NCBI RefSeq assembly: GCF_018310695.1
Contig: NZ_JAGXCY010000007.1
Location: 62,001-126,000, forward strand
DNA: 64,000 nucleotides
Direction of reading: 5' to 3'
Source: Paenibacillus sp. Marseille-Q4541
GTDB lineage: Bacteria; Bacillota; Bacilli; Paenibacillales; Paenibacillaceae
Positions 53,030 to 62,641 of the stretch are shown here, piece by piece. Each line of letters starts with the position of its first letter. The stretch's first letter is position 1. The notes beneath the pieces are model-generated. The model was not told the origin of the DNA, did no database searches, and was given only the letters and a program-made list of their open reading frames with translations. Both the position numbers and the translations under genes were made by a program.

Positions 53030-54280
53030 ATGGCTGTGAGTAACCACTACAACCATTGGTGGGGAAAAGGGATACTACTTGGCAGTATCGGTATCTCCAG
53101 GATCGGAGACTTTATCTATCTTATTGCAATCAATATTCTGATTCTAAATATGACCGGATCGCCTGCGGCGGTTGCGGGACTCTGGATCATTGCTCCGCTC
53201 GCTTCTGTACTTACGAAGTTTTGGTCTGGAAGTATTGTCGATCGGTATAACCAAAGGCAACTTATGATTCTGACTGATATCATTCGGGCTATCCTTGTGG
53301 CTATACTGCCCATATTACCGGAGCTGTGGATGATGTACGTCTGTTTGATGTTTGTCAGCATGGCATCTTCTATTTTTCAGCCTGCTTCGCAGGTGTATAT
53401 CGTTAGACTTGTACCGGAAGAAGACCGGAAACAGTTTAATGCTTTTCAGGGACTGACCACTTCAGGTGCTTTCTTAATCGGACCTGCGATAACGGGAATC
53501 ATGCTTATGTATACCACACCCGATATTGCCATTTATATAAATGCGGCTTCCTTTCTGTTCTCTGCACTGCTCTTGTTCTTCCTTCCAAGACTTGATGTAG
53601 TAGAGGTAGATCCAGGCGTAAGTAAAAGATTGACCGTACATATGATTAAAAATGACTGGATAGAGGTGCTGAGGTTTAGCCGAATGTCCTTTTATGTGAT
53701 GTTTGTATATTGCTTGTATCATCTGATCTTGCTGCTAGGGATGGCGCTTGATTCACAGGAAGTCGTGTTTATCCGGCAGACTTTGGATTTATCGGAACTC
53801 GAATATGGTGTCATTGTTAGTTTGACGGGGGCAGGCAGCGTTGCAGGTGCCTTTGTTAATTCCCTGCTTGCGAAATGGATGCCGCTGAAGCATATGCTCG
53901 GTGGAGGAATGCTACTAGTATCTGTGGGGTATTTGATCTTCTCTGTGTCTGGCTCTTTTACAGTCGCAACGGCGGGATTTATGATACTTGGGTTCTTTTC
54001 TTCCTTTTCAAATACAGGGATGGCAACCTTTTATCAGAATAATGTGCCTGCTGAGCTGATGGGAAGAATCACGAGTGCGTTCGGGCTTCTGATTAGCTTA
54101 CTACAGATTGTTGCCATTGTTACGTTTGGCGTTATTGCTGAATTGTTCTCGTTAAGACTTGTATATCTATCGGTGTCGGTTGTTCTAATCTTACTTTCAT
54201 TTCTGTTGTGGGGAGCGGGATTGAAGAAGTCTACCCTTTCTTATTATGAAGAAAAGAGAACGATGAACCATCATCTGTAG
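53030..54280 (+). CDS. MFS transporter (macrolide-efflux-like group)
   Basis: A 416-residue membrane protein with about twelve segments. GSIVDRYNQRQLMILTDIIR is the cytoplasmic loop 2-3 motif of the MFS_3/MefA-like exporters, and VRLVPEEDRKQFNAFQGL and FFSSFSNTGMATFYQNNVPAELMGRI-type blocks also fit (FYQNNVPAELMGRI). The ATG at 53030 lies 6 bases after AAGAGG; an in-frame ATG at 53006 has no good site. The substrate is unknown. It is monocistronic. Confidence 0.85.
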   Translation: MAVSNHYNHWWGKGILLGSIGISRIGDFIYLIAINILILNMTGSPAAVAGLWIIAPLASVLTKFWSGSIVDRYNQRQLMILTDIIRAILVAILPILPELWMMYVCLMFVSMASSIFQPASQVYIVRLVPEEDRKQFNAFQGLTTSGAFLIGPAITGIMLMYTTPDIAIYINAASFLFSALLLFFLPRLDVVEVDPGVSKRLTVHMIKNDWIEVLRFSRMSFYVMFVYCLYHLILLLGMALDSQEVVFIRQTLDLSELEYGVIVSLTGAGSVAGAFVNSLLAKWMPLKHMLGGGMLLVSVGYLIFSVSGSFTVATAGFMILGFFSSFSNTGMATFYQNNVPAELMGRITSAFGLLISLLQIVAIVTFGVIAELFSLRLVYLSVSVVLILLSFLLWGAGLKKSTLSYYEEKRTMNHHL

Positions 54281-54611
54281 AGAACAGTTCATGTGCGATA
54301 AAGAGATCATAGATGTATAAAAGACGTCTGATGAGGGGGAAAGTAAAGAGACAAGAAATCTTCTCAACGGATAAAAGTAAAAACCAAAGCTGTACATACA
54401 GGCGCTTGGAAGGACCGTTTATCCAGTGTTGCATACAATAAAATAAGCAGAAGATACAAAATGTCGCAATCATTTCGGTGTTATGTTAGATTATATAACA
54501 CAATCAAAACTCTTTCGCTTTTTCATTCGTTACTTTTATTGACACTTCTGCCTTGAATCGATTAATCTGAACATATGAGATAAAATGAATATGTAATGCG
54601 GATGACGATCA
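54281..54611. other. Intergenic region with candidate riboswitch-operon promoter
   Basis: No coding frame is convincing. TTGACA (54539-54544) followed after 17 bases by TTAATC (54562-54567) may be the promoter of the glycine-riboswitch operon. I found no clear terminator behind the MFS gene. Confidence 0.4.
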
Positions 54612-54818
54612 ATGGGAGAGATTATGCATAAATATGCATGACACCGAAGGAGCAAGCGGTTAAGCACCCAGCTTAACTAGTGGAATCTCTCAGGTAGAAT
54701 GAACCTTGATCCGACGTAACTCTGGAGAGAGCCTATGAGCCGCCAAAGGGGTAAGTAACAGCAGATATGATAAGAAGGCATCTGTTGTTTACGAAACTTT
54801 CAGGTACCAAGGACAGAG
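54612..54818 (+). promoter_or_regulatory. Tandem glycine riboswitch
   Basis: Two aptamers in series. The first (from 54612) has GGGAGAGA, CACCGAAGGAGCAAGC and AATCTCTCAGGTA. The second (from about 54720) has CTCTGGAGAGAGCC, GCCGCCAAAGGGGTAAG and ACTTTCAGGTACCAAGGAC. These are the conserved glycine-aptamer pieces. A terminator follows directly. Binding of glycine should switch on serine dehydratase, an unusual target since most glycine riboswitches control gcv genes. Confidence 0.93.
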
Positions 54819-54850
54819 AAAGGGGATGACACCCTTTTTCTGTCCTTTTT
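54811..54850 (+). terminator. Expression-platform terminator of the glycine riboswitch
   Basis: GGACAGAGAAAGGG (54811-54824) pairs with CCCTTTTTCTGTCC (54832-54845), followed by TTTTTT. The left arm overlaps the 3' end of the second aptamer, so ligand binding and termination exclude each other. Confidence 0.9.
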
Positions 54851-54925
54851 TGCGAGAAAATGTAGGCTTATGATCCTGCAGTGTTCACGTGCAATGTATA
54901 TATGCTAACCATGGGGGGAGTCAAC

Positions 54926-55603
54926 ATGAGGTTTAAGGATGTTTTTTCAATAATAGGGCCAGCAATGACGGGACCTTCCAGCTCCCATACGGCAGGAGCC
55001 GTCAAGCTTGGCCGAATCGCTCGTCAGTGGCTTGGTGAACTGCCTACTGAAGCGAAAATGATTTTATACGGTTCTTTTGCTGAGACTTATCAAGGCCATG
55101 GTACGGATCTAGCTCTGCTTAGCGGGCTGATGAATATGGCAACCGATGATCCCCGTATTCCTGATGCAGAGGAATGGGCGGAGAAGCTTGGCATGGATTA
55201 TGAGATTGTGACGAGCGGTCTTCCTGCAACGCATCCGAATACAGTGAAATTTGAACTGAAGGCGGGCGAAAATACGTGTACGCTGATGGGAGCTTCTATT
55301 GGAGGCGGTAGTGTCGTCGTATCCCATTTGAATGATTTCAGGGTACAGCTTACCGGAGATTTCCCGGCACTTGTGCTTCGGCACACCGATAAATCGGGGG
55401 TCATTGCTTCGGTTACGTCTATTATCAGTGAATCCGGAGTCAATATTGGGTTTATGCAAGTCGATCGGAAGGCAAGAGAAGGCGAAGCACTGACCGCGAT
55501 GGAGATGGATACAATTCCTTGTACCGATGTGCTTACGAGACTGATTCAGCTGCCTCACATTTTGGATATCAAAGTAATTGATTTGAAAAAAGGAGCTGAC
55601 TAG
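54926..55603 (+). CDS. sdaAB: L-serine dehydratase beta subunit
   Basis: A 225-residue subunit of the iron-sulfur L-serine ammonia-lyase, which turns L-serine to pyruvate and ammonia. It starts MRFKDVFSIIGPAMTGPSSSHTAGAVKLG, whose GPSSSHTAG motif is characteristic, and has a C-terminal ACT domain (about 145-220; GVIASVTSIISESGVNIGFM). The ATG at 54926 is 5 bases after GGGGGGAG; the frame extends to 54881 without a good site. It lies just behind the glycine riboswitch. Confidence 0.95.
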   Translation: MRFKDVFSIIGPAMTGPSSSHTAGAVKLGRIARQWLGELPTEAKMILYGSFAETYQGHGTDLALLSGLMNMATDDPRIPDAEEWAEKLGMDYEIVTSGLPATHPNTVKFELKAGENTCTLMGASIGGGSVVVSHLNDFRVQLTGDFPALVLRHTDKSGVIASVTSIISESGVNIGFMQVDRKAREGEALTAMEMDTIPCTDVLTRLIQLPHILDIKVIDLKKGAD

Positions 55604-55604
55604 G

Positions 55605-56519
55605 ATGCGTTTTAAACATCTGAGTGAACTGAATACAATTTGTACGGATGAGAACAAGACCCTCGGTGCCTTGATGATCGAAGAGCAAGTGAAGGAAACG
55701 GGCACACCGGAGGCAGAGGTTGTACAGCAAATGGCTGATTATTATGAGGTTATGAAGCAAGCGGTTCATAAAGGAATGACCGAGGATACAACTTCGCGTA
55801 GCGGGCTTACAGGCGGGGATGGTCAGCGGGTCCGCGATTATTTGCAAAATAACGAAAGTTGCTCCGGCGATGCTTCTACACTTGCGATGGCATATGCGCT
55901 CGGTGTGTCCGAAGTTAATGCTTCAATGGGACGGATTGTCGCTACTCCTACAGCCGGTTCAGCAGGCATCATACCGGGAGTATTTCTTAGTGCGCAAGAG
56001 CGATTTGGCTGGAGCGACGAACATATGGTGAATGGATTGTTTTGTGCCGGAGCGATCGGTTATGTAATTGCGAATAATTCTTTTATTTCCGGAGCAGAAG
56101 GTGGATGTCAGGCTGAAGTAGGTTCTGCAATTGGGATGGCAGCCGGAGCCATGGTTGAACTGCGCGGGGGAAAACCTGAACAAGTGGTTCATGCGGTAGG
56201 AATCGCACTTAAAAATACACTAGGTCTCATCTGTGATCCGGTAGCCGGACTTGTTGAGATTCCATGTATCGTCCGGAATGGCCTAGGTGCGGTAACGGCC
56301 TTAGCGGCCGCGGATATGGCGCTGGCAGGAGTAAGAAGTGCCATTCCTTCGGATGAAGTCATTGGTGTCATGCTGGAAGTAGGAAGTGCGATGCCAAGCC
56401 GCCATCGGGAAACTGCACAAGGTGGTCTTGCACAGACCCCGACGGGAAGGAAGATTACAGAAAATTTGGCGAAGCCAAAAAAAGCGAAGCGTGAGACGAA
56501 GGAAGAGCCGAAGGAATAA
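55605..56519 (+). CDS. sdaAA: L-serine dehydratase alpha subunit
   Basis: A 304-residue catalytic subunit carrying the 4Fe-4S cluster. Conserved cysteines are seen in NNESCSGDAS, VNGLFCAGAIGYV, EGGCQAEVG, GLICDPVAG and VEIPCIVRNG. It follows the beta subunit gene by one base, with AAGGAG ahead of its ATG. The end is Lys/Glu-rich. With the beta subunit it would degrade serine made from excess glycine. Confidence 0.95.
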   Translation: MRFKHLSELNTICTDENKTLGALMIEEQVKETGTPEAEVVQQMADYYEVMKQAVHKGMTEDTTSRSGLTGGDGQRVRDYLQNNESCSGDASTLAMAYALGVSEVNASMGRIVATPTAGSAGIIPGVFLSAQERFGWSDEHMVNGLFCAGAIGYVIANNSFISGAEGGCQAEVGSAIGMAAGAMVELRGGKPEQVVHAVGIALKNTLGLICDPVAGLVEIPCIVRNGLGAVTALAAADMALAGVRSAIPSDEVIGVMLEVGSAMPSRHRETAQGGLAQTPTGRKITENLAKPKKAKRETKEEPKE

Positions 56520-56530
56520 AAGATTCGAAA

Positions 56531-56580
56531 AAAACGCCAAGAGACAGTGATATCAGATATCTGTCTTCTTGGCGTTTTTT
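56531..56580. terminator. Bidirectional terminator
   Basis: AAAACGCCAAGAGACAG (56531-56547) pairs with CTGTCTTCTTGGCGTTTT (56561-56578) with one bulged base, and T-runs on both strands. It separates the convergent sdaAA and monooxygenase genes. Confidence 0.88.
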
Positions 56581-56600
56581 ATATGTTGCTTCATATTTTG

Positions 56601-57623
56601 TTACTTGTTCATCAGTTCTCCAAGCAGTTTGATGGAATGAAGTCTTGCCTGATGATCATAGATCGGCGTCGTCATGATGAATTCATCCGCATCCGTTTGG
56701 GCGAGGAATCGTTCCAGTTGTTCACGCACGCTGTCCGGACTGCCGATGACGGAGTAGCTAAGCTGATTCTGCACAATCGCCTTCTCTTGCATGTTCCAGT
56801 CCAGTTCATCTACCGGAGGTTGCATCAGCCCGAAGCGACCGCGGATCATATTCAGGAATTGTCTCTTATGTGAAGTGGACAGGTAATGAGCTTGTTCATC
56901 TGTATCTGCTACAAAAGCATTTAAAGCCACCATGGCATAAGGTTTGTCTAGTACTTCAGAAGGTTCAAAACTTGTCCGGTAGAGATCCAGCGCAGGAAGT
57001 AAGTAGTCTGGTGCAAAGTGACTTGCAAATGAGAACGGAAGTCCTTTACGTCCAGCGAGTTCTGCGCTGAAGCCGCTCGAACCGAGCAGCCAGATCGGAA
57101 GGTCTAGATCACGTCCAGGGTAGGCGTGAACCTGCATGGACGATGTTGATGTAGGATGAAAATAATTTTGCAGCTCTTCCAGACGCTGCGGGAAATCCTG
57201 TCCGTCACTGCCGGGTCCACGGCGAAGGGCACGGGAAGTGAGCTGGTCAGAACCGGGAGCGCGTCCAAGTCCAAGGTCAATCCGTCCCGGGAATAGAGAT
57301 TCCAGTGTACCGAACTGCTCTGCTATGACGAGGGGGGCATGGTTAGGCAGCATAATTCCACCGGAACCAACACGAATTCGCTTCGTTCCGCCAGCGATAT
57401 GACCAATTACTACAGAAGTAGCTGAGCTTGCAATACCGGGCATGTTATGATGTTCAGCCAACCAGAAACGGTTATATCCAAGTTCATCGGCTAGCTTAGC
57501 AATATCCAGTGAATTTTTTAGCGCAGTCGAGATATTGGAACCTTCTGTAACTGTGGCTAAATCAAGAATGGAGAAAGGGATATCTTTCAATTGTTTGGCT
57601 TGCGCCGTTGATTTAGTGTTCAT
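56601..57623 (-). CDS. Luciferase-like (LLM class) flavin monooxygenase
   Basis: A 340-residue TIM-barrel protein of the bacterial luciferase-like family: [40 protein letters not shown], and [20 protein letters not shown]. The group is often annotated as MsnO8-like oxidoreductases; substrates are not known. AGGAGG precedes the ATG. It stands alone. Confidence 0.88.
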   Translation of the reverse strand: MNTKSTAQAKQLKDIPFSILDLATVTEGSNISTALKNSLDIAKLADELGYNRFWLAEHHNMPGIASSATSVVIGHIAGGTKRIRVGSGGIMLPNHAPLVIAEQFGTLESLFPGRIDLGLGRAPGSDQLTSRALRRGPGSDGQDFPQRLEELQNYFHPTSTSSMQVHAYPGRDLDLPIWLLGSSGFSAELAGRKGLPFSFASHFAPDYLLPALDLYRTSFEPSEVLDKPYAMVALNAFVADTDEQAHYLSTSHKRQFLNMIRGRFGLMQPPVDELDWNMQEKAIVQNQLSYSVIGSPDSVREQLERFLAQTDADEFIMTTPIYDHQARLHSIKLLGELMNK

Positions 57624-57803
57624 TAGTAGTTGTACCTCCTGTACGCTATTATTGTTTCTTTTCCTATATATAAGTCACTTCTGGATATGCAAATCGTAAT
57701 TCGATTATTATAACATAAAATATAGATATATGTATATGTATAAGGAAGTGATCAGGATATTACTTTGCCATATATTCTTGGAAAATAAGAGAGAAAACAC
57801 AAA

Positions 57804-57831
57804 GAAGGCTACTGTAAATACAGTAGCCTTC
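57804..57831 (-). terminator. Terminator of the butanediol dehydrogenase gene
   Basis: GAAGGCTACTGTA (57804-57816) pairs with TACAGTAGCCTTC (57819-57831), a perfect 13-bp stem with a two-base spacing. TTTGTGTTTTC follows on the minus strand. Confidence 0.8.
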
Positions 57832-57842
57832 TGCTGAAACAT

Positions 57843-58892
57843 TTATTCTGCTTTAACAAGGATCTTCACTTGATTCTTTTCTTTCAGCAAACCTTCAAAT
57901 CCATGCTCAATGACGTCATCGAGCTTAATTCGTTTGGTCACCAGTTGATCAGCAGGGAAGAAGCCTTTTTCCATGAGACTGATAACTGCTGGGAATACAT
58001 CGCGGTATCCGATAATACCGGAGATGCTCCGTTCCTGGATAACAATTTTATTCGGCATAATTGGGGCTTCTTTTTCGAAAATGCTGACGATCATAAGCTC
58101 CCCGCCAATTTTAACGGACTCGAGTGCTTGTTCCAGCACTGGAGGCACACCGGTTACTTCGTATACGACATCAGCGCCTCCGCTTGTTAAGCGGTGAATT
58201 TCCTGCACTGCATCGACTTCTTTCGGATCAATCACGAGTGCACCAAGTTCTGCTGCTTTTTCTTTACGCTCTGGTGAGAGCTCAACTGCATAAATTTCGG
58301 AGGCACCGGAAGCTTTCAGTGCTTCGATAACGAGCAATCCAATCGGTCCTGCACCAAAAACGACAGCCTTGTCGCCTACTTTTAATTTACTTTGGCGTAC
58401 AGCATAAAGAGCAACAGCAGAAGGTTCCACCAAAGCACCTTGTTCATAGGAGACGCCTTGAGGGATTTTGTGTACTCTATGCTCGTCAGCAGCAACGTAT
58501 TCGGAGAAACCGCCTCCGCCACCTGCAAGACCGAGGAACCCCATTTTCTCACAAAGATTGTATTTCCCTTGTCGACACGCTGTGCATTTACCACAGTTAA
58601 AGATCGGTTCTACAACAACACGGTCACCTTTTTGGATGTTCGTTACTCCTTCTCCGATCTCAACCACTTGCCCGGAAAATTCATGTCCCATGACAACAGG
58701 TGCTTGTTCTCCTGTAAGGGGATGTGGCTCGCTACCCGGAATGAAGATGGGCCCAGCCGTATATTCATGCAAGTCGCTTCCGCAAATACCGCACCACTCG
58801 ACTTTGATTTTCACTTTACCAGGAAGAGCCTTAGGCTCCTCGATTTGTTCAATACGAAGATCTTTTACACCATGCCATCTAAGCGCTTTCAT
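57843..58892 (-). CDS. bdhA: 2,3-butanediol dehydrogenase (zinc alcohol dehydrogenase)
   Basis: A 349-residue medium-chain dehydrogenase. Catalytic zinc motif VKVEWCGICGSDLHEY and GHEFSG; structural zinc CGKCTACRQGKYNLC; NAD site VVFGAGPIGLL. The sequence is of the BdhA type, converting acetoin and 2,3-butanediol with NAD(H). The ATG at 58892 lies 10 bases after AAGGAG; that at 58898 is closer (4). Divergent to it is a LacI gene, and two palindromes between them suggest repression by that regulator. Confidence 0.88.
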   Translation of the reverse strand: MKALRWHGVKDLRIEQIEEPKALPGKVKIKVEWCGICGSDLHEYTAGPIFIPGSEPHPLTGEQAPVVMGHEFSGQVVEIGEGVTNIQKGDRVVVEPIFNCGKCTACRQGKYNLCEKMGFLGLAGGGGGFSEYVAADEHRVHKIPQGVSYEQGALVEPSAVALYAVRQSKLKVGDKAVVFGAGPIGLLVIEALKASGASEIYAVELSPERKEKAAELGALVIDPKEVDAVQEIHRLTSGGADVVYEVTGVPPVLEQALESVKIGGELMIVSIFEKEAPIMPNKIVIQERSISGIIGYRDVFPAVISLMEKGFFPADQLVTKRIKLDDVIEHGFEGLLKEKNQVKILVKAE

Positions 58893-58992
58893 ATTCATTC
58901 ATCTCCTTGAAATAGTTAGCTCACTAGCAAATCTGACAAGCAGTTTGCTTCGTCTCTTGAATGTCTTGGTTCTATAAAAATGGAATTCGTAA

Positions 58993-59037
58993 TCGGTTCA
59001 TAAACCGAAAAAATAAAAAGTTTTAGGAAACGTTTCC
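58993..59037. promoter_or_regulatory. Palindromic operators near bdhA
   Basis: TCGGTT-CATA-AACCGA (58993-59008) and the perfect GGAAACGTTTCC (59026-59037), a LacI/CcpA-like operator, lie 95-140 bases before the bdhA start. The second is the typical AAACGTTT-centred LacI-family site. Confidence 0.65.
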
Positions 59038-59167
59038 GACTCAAATATGTCACATTTTTTATATGTTGTCAATCAATCATCGATATTTTAAGTCAATTTT
59101 GTGAATGGAATTAAGGAAGAAGGCGGTATGCCTATGGGACAAGCTCATCGTAAGAAATCAGCTATGT

Positions 59168-59216
59168 TATAATAAAAATAGAATTCTATTTAACCTATAA
59201 AACAGGAAACGATTCC
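59168..59216 (+). promoter_or_regulatory. Promoter and operator of the LacI gene
   Basis: TATAAT (59168-59173) preceded by TG (extended -10 pattern TGTTATAAT) is followed by GGAAACGATTCC (59205-59216), a near-copy of the bdhA-side operator. Binding downstream of the promoter would give autorepression. Confidence 0.6.
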
Positions 59217-59241
59217 AGTTTAAAGTGAGGCTGCTAAGCGC

Positions 59242-60273
59242 GTGAAAAATAACAGTAATCAGAAAGTTACAATTGAAGACGTGGCTCAAAAGGCGGGGGT
59301 TGGGATTGCGACCGTTTCCAGAGCTATTAATAATGCCAGCGGAATCAGTGCCAAGACGAAGGCGAAAGTCCTGGAAGCTATAGAAGAGCTGGGATTTACT
59401 CCAAATACTTCGGCGCAAAGTTTAAAAGTACGCCAGACGAATCAGATTGCACTTGTTGTCTCTGATATTCGGAACGCGATTATGCCTGAAATTGCTTGGT
59501 CTGTAGAGCAGTCAGCCAAACAATACGGATATCGTGTGGTACAAATCAACACTTCGGGGAATGCCAGAGCAGAGCTAGAAACCATTCGAGAAGTGAAGAA
59601 ACTTCACGTAGATGGACTGATTATGTTGCCACTAGCTTATCCGAAAACACTGGCTGATGTGATTAATAAATCACCCGTGCCGATCTCCATTATTAATTAT
59701 GGTAAGAAGCTGGGTCCTGAATATAAAGCGGATATTGTCTGTATGGCTAAGCAGGAAGGGATCCTCGTTATGGAGCATCTGCATAAGATTGGCCGTACAC
59801 GGATTGCTTATGCCGGAGCGGCCAAGGATATGATAGAAGAGAGGTATCTCGCCTATGAGCGTGCGCTGCCACAGGTCGATATTTCATTAACTTTTTTCGG
59901 GGATGACTTTTCACTCCAGACTGGATTTGAAGCGGCAAATTACTTCTATAGTCTGAAAGATATGCCAGATGCGATATATGCTTGTAATGATATGATTGCG
60001 ATCGGAATTGCAAATCGGTTCAAGGAACTGGGCGTACGAGTGCCAGAAGATGTGGCCATTGTAGGGATTGATAACAACCTTTGGACGACGCTCACTTCTC
60101 CGCAGATCAGCTCGGTTACCATTTTGGGTGATGAGGTTGCTCGTCTAGCGACGGAACTGCTTATTAAGCGAATCCGAGAAAATAATCAAGGTCCGTACGA
60201 GAAAGTACAGTTCGAACCAAGGCTTATCGTCAGAGACTCAAGTGTATCCGTCAAACGTTCTCCTCTGCTATAG
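59242..60273 (+). CDS. LacI-family transcriptional regulator
   Basis: A 343-residue regulator: helix-turn-helix VTIEDVAQKAGVGIATVSRAI, hinge region TSAQSLKVRQTNQIALVV, then a sugar-binding-like effector domain. The GTG start at 59242 follows AGTGAGG by 11 bases. It is divergent from bdhA. Two related palindromes in the gap suggest control of bdhA and of itself. The effector is unknown; CcpA-like residues were not checked. Confidence 0.88.
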   Translation: MKNNSNQKVTIEDVAQKAGVGIATVSRAINNASGISAKTKAKVLEAIEELGFTPNTSAQSLKVRQTNQIALVVSDIRNAIMPEIAWSVEQSAKQYGYRVVQINTSGNARAELETIREVKKLHVDGLIMLPLAYPKTLADVINKSPVPISIINYGKKLGPEYKADIVCMAKQEGILVMEHLHKIGRTRIAYAGAAKDMIEERYLAYERALPQVDISLTFFGDDFSLQTGFEAANYFYSLKDMPDAIYACNDMIAIGIANRFKELGVRVPEDVAIVGIDNNLWTTLTSPQISSVTILGDEVARLATELLIKRIRENNQGPYEKVQFEPRLIVRDSSVSVKRSPLL

Positions 60274-60333
60274 CTAGTTTGAGTGCAAGTATGGACCTAG
60301 TTTCCGGCCTAGGCGATATATAGAATGCGAATG

Positions 60334-60359
60334 AAACCACGCAGAGAGCGTGGTTTTTT
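60334..60359 (+). terminator. Terminator of the LacI gene
   Basis: AAACCACGC (60334-60342) pairs with GCGTGGTTT (60348-60356), followed by TTT. Confidence 0.9.
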
Positions 60360-60499
60360 CTATGTTTTTTGAAGCTTTAGGTGTTCATATTCAGTTCATT
60401 ATTTTCCGCTATATTGTCTGTACTTACAATCAGAAGAAATCTCTTAAGACCAGAAAGTTTGGGTGACTATAACACGGTGGAGAGCGGAGTGAACGGATT

Positions 60500-62641
60500 A
60501 TGAAAAAAAGAATGGATCCCTGGCTAATCGGCATTGTCATCCTTTCTTTCTTCCTTCAATTTTTTCGGGTATGGGAAGAAGGATATGGAAATACCTATTA
60601 TGCGGTCGCGGTCAAAAGCATGCTTCAGAATTTCCATGCTTTTTTCTATGCCTCATATGATCCAGCCGGGTTTGTTACAGTGGATAAACCTCCGGTCTCT
60701 TTATGGGTTCAGACGGCTTTTGCTTATGTATTTGGCTTCAAAGGGTGGGCTATTATTCTGCCGAGTATACTCGCGGGCGTTGCTTCAGTAAGCTTAATGT
60801 ATTTCATAATGAAACCACGTTTCGGTGCTAGAACAGCACGACTAGCAAGTCTTATTCTTGCGGTAACCCCTGTATTTGTCGCTGTGAATCGGACGAATAA
60901 TATGGACCCTATCCTCCTGCTTCTGCTCATGACCGGGACATGGGCTTTGTTCAAGTCGGTTCGGGAGAAGAAATGGAAGTACTTGCTTCTTGCTTCTGCT
61001 ATGGTGGGAATCGGTTTTAACGCTAAAATGCTGCAAGCCTTTATGGTATTACCTGCGTTTTATTTGTTTTATCTAATTGCAGCTAAATATTCACTGAAAA
61101 TGAAGCTGATGCAGCTGGTACCGGCAGTCTGCATTTTACTCGTGGTATCTCTTTCGTGGGGGCTCTATGTAGATTCTGTTCCTGCGGATCAGCGTCCTTA
61201 TATTGGGAGCAGCGAGACGAATTCGGTAATGGATCTTGCATTTGGATATAACGGTGCGATGAGGTTACTTGGAAGAGATAGTGGAGGGAGTGGGGGGACA
61301 CCGCCAAGTCAAAGCAGAGAAGGTAGCTCGGCAGACACGGCACCGCCTAATGCTAGAGAGACGGATGACTCCGATTCTGCGGCGAGCGCTTCGAATGTGA
61401 CGACGGAATATCAACATAGCAGCTCCGTGCCTTCAAAAAGCACCCTTTCTACCGATCAAGGAGAACGGCAGTCTCCCCAGAATGGACAACCTATGAACCG
61501 CCCAACATTTACGGGTGGCCGGGGAGCAGGAGGAGGCGGATTTAATCTTGGTGAAGCGGGTGTGTTCAGACTCTTTAATGCTTCTCTTGGGGGCCAAGCT
61601 AGTTGGTTTTTACCCTTTGTACTGCTTGCAAGTATCGGCATATTCCAAGGGGTATGGAGAAGAAGGCTCTTGAACAATGAGCAAAAGGAAGCGATGTTCT
61701 GGTACGCTTGGCTGCTTCCGGTCGCGGCGTTTTTCAGCATTGCAGGCTTTTTTCATGAATATTATCTTACGATGCTTGCCCCTGCTATTGCGGCACTTAC
61801 CGCCATAGGCTGGATGAAATTATACGGTGACTTTAAGGATGCTAAAAGGGGATTGAAATGGCTTCTTCCTTGCAGTGTCGTCGTGACAGGACTCACGCAA
61901 GCGTATTTGATTGAGAACACCGGTGGAAATGGCATTTTTGCTTATGTTATCGGAGGAGTTTCAGTTGCAGTCGGTCTGATCCTAATAGGGATACAGTTAA
62001 AACGATTGTTGTCTCCGAGGAATCTACGGCTTGCTTCTTCTATCGCTATGTTTCTTCTGCTCATTGCACCGTTCTACTGGTCCATGACTCCAATACTATA
62101 CGGAGATAACAGTAAGCTTCCAGTTGCCGGTCCCACGCTTAACAGTCCAGGTGGATTTAGCGGCTCCAGAGGTCAGCAGACAATGACGGAAGATATCGGT
62201 CTGATGAAATATTTAGAAGAGCATTATGATGGGGAAACTTATATTGTGGCCGCACAAAGCCATGAAGAGGCAGCTCCTATTCAGCTGGCAACCGATCATG
62301 CAGTGATGACGATGGGAGGATATTCGGGCAGTGATTCTATTCTGACGGTTGATGAGTTAGCTAGTCTAGCTGAGTCAGGAGAAATCACGTATTTCTATAT
62401 TTCGTCTGGAGGTTCGGGTGGTAGGGGCCGAGGAGGTCAATCCTCGGAGCTTACGAACTGGATTATGGAACATACGGAAGAAGTGCCGCAATCAGAGTGG
62501 AAAGATGAGACCGAATCTACCAGTAATGATTCTGCCTCCGGCAGTATGTCTGAACAAGGAAATTCAGCTAGCGTAGGAAGATCGCCAGCCGGTTTCAATA
62601 ATAGTAATAAACTTTATGTTTACACGGGTGAGAGAAAATGA
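60500..62641 (+). CDS. YkcB-like membrane glycosyltransferase (GT39/PMT_2)
   Basis: A 713-residue integral membrane protein. The N-terminal half (1-245) has the PMT_2/ArnT layout with NTYYAVAVKSML and GFVTVDKPPVSLWVQ in the first outer loops and RTNNMDPILLLL later. A Ser/Gly/Thr-rich low-complexity insertion (261-348) divides the membrane core, followed by six or more segments and an outer domain ending in another Ser/Gly-rich tail (about 640-705). It likely transfers a sugar from a lipid carrier to a cell-wall polymer. It overlaps the GtrA gene by 4 bases. Confidence 0.88.
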   Translation: MKKRMDPWLIGIVILSFFLQFFRVWEEGYGNTYYAVAVKSMLQNFHAFFYASYDPAGFVTVDKPPVSLWVQTAFAYVFGFKGWAIILPSILAGVASVSLMYFIMKPRFGARTARLASLILAVTPVFVAVNRTNNMDPILLLLLMTGTWALFKSVREKKWKYLLLASAMVGIGFNAKMLQAFMVLPAFYLFYLIAAKYSLKMKLMQLVPAVCILLVVSLSWGLYVDSVPADQRPYIGSSETNSVMDLAFGYNGAMRLLGRDSGGSGGTPPSQSREGSSADTAPPNARETDDSDSAASASNVTTEYQHSSSVPSKSTLSTDQGERQSPQNGQPMNRPTFTGGRGAGGGGFNLGEAGVFRLFNASLGGQASWFLPFVLLASIGIFQGVWRRRLLNNEQKEAMFWYAWLLPVAAFFSIAGFFHEYYLTMLAPAIAALTAIGWMKLYGDFKDAKRGLKWLLPCSVVVTGLTQAYLIENTGGNGIFAYVIGGVSVAVGLILIGIQLKRLLSPRNLRLASSIAMFLLLIAPFYWSMTPILYGDNSKLPVAGPTLNSPGGFSGSRGQQTMTEDIGLMKYLEEHYDGETYIVAAQSHEEAAPIQLATDHAVMTMGGYSGSDSILTVDELASLAESGEITYFYISSGGSGGRGRGGQSSELTNWIMEHTEEVPQSEWKDETESTSNDSASGSMSEQGNSASVGRSPAGFNNSNKLYVYTGERK

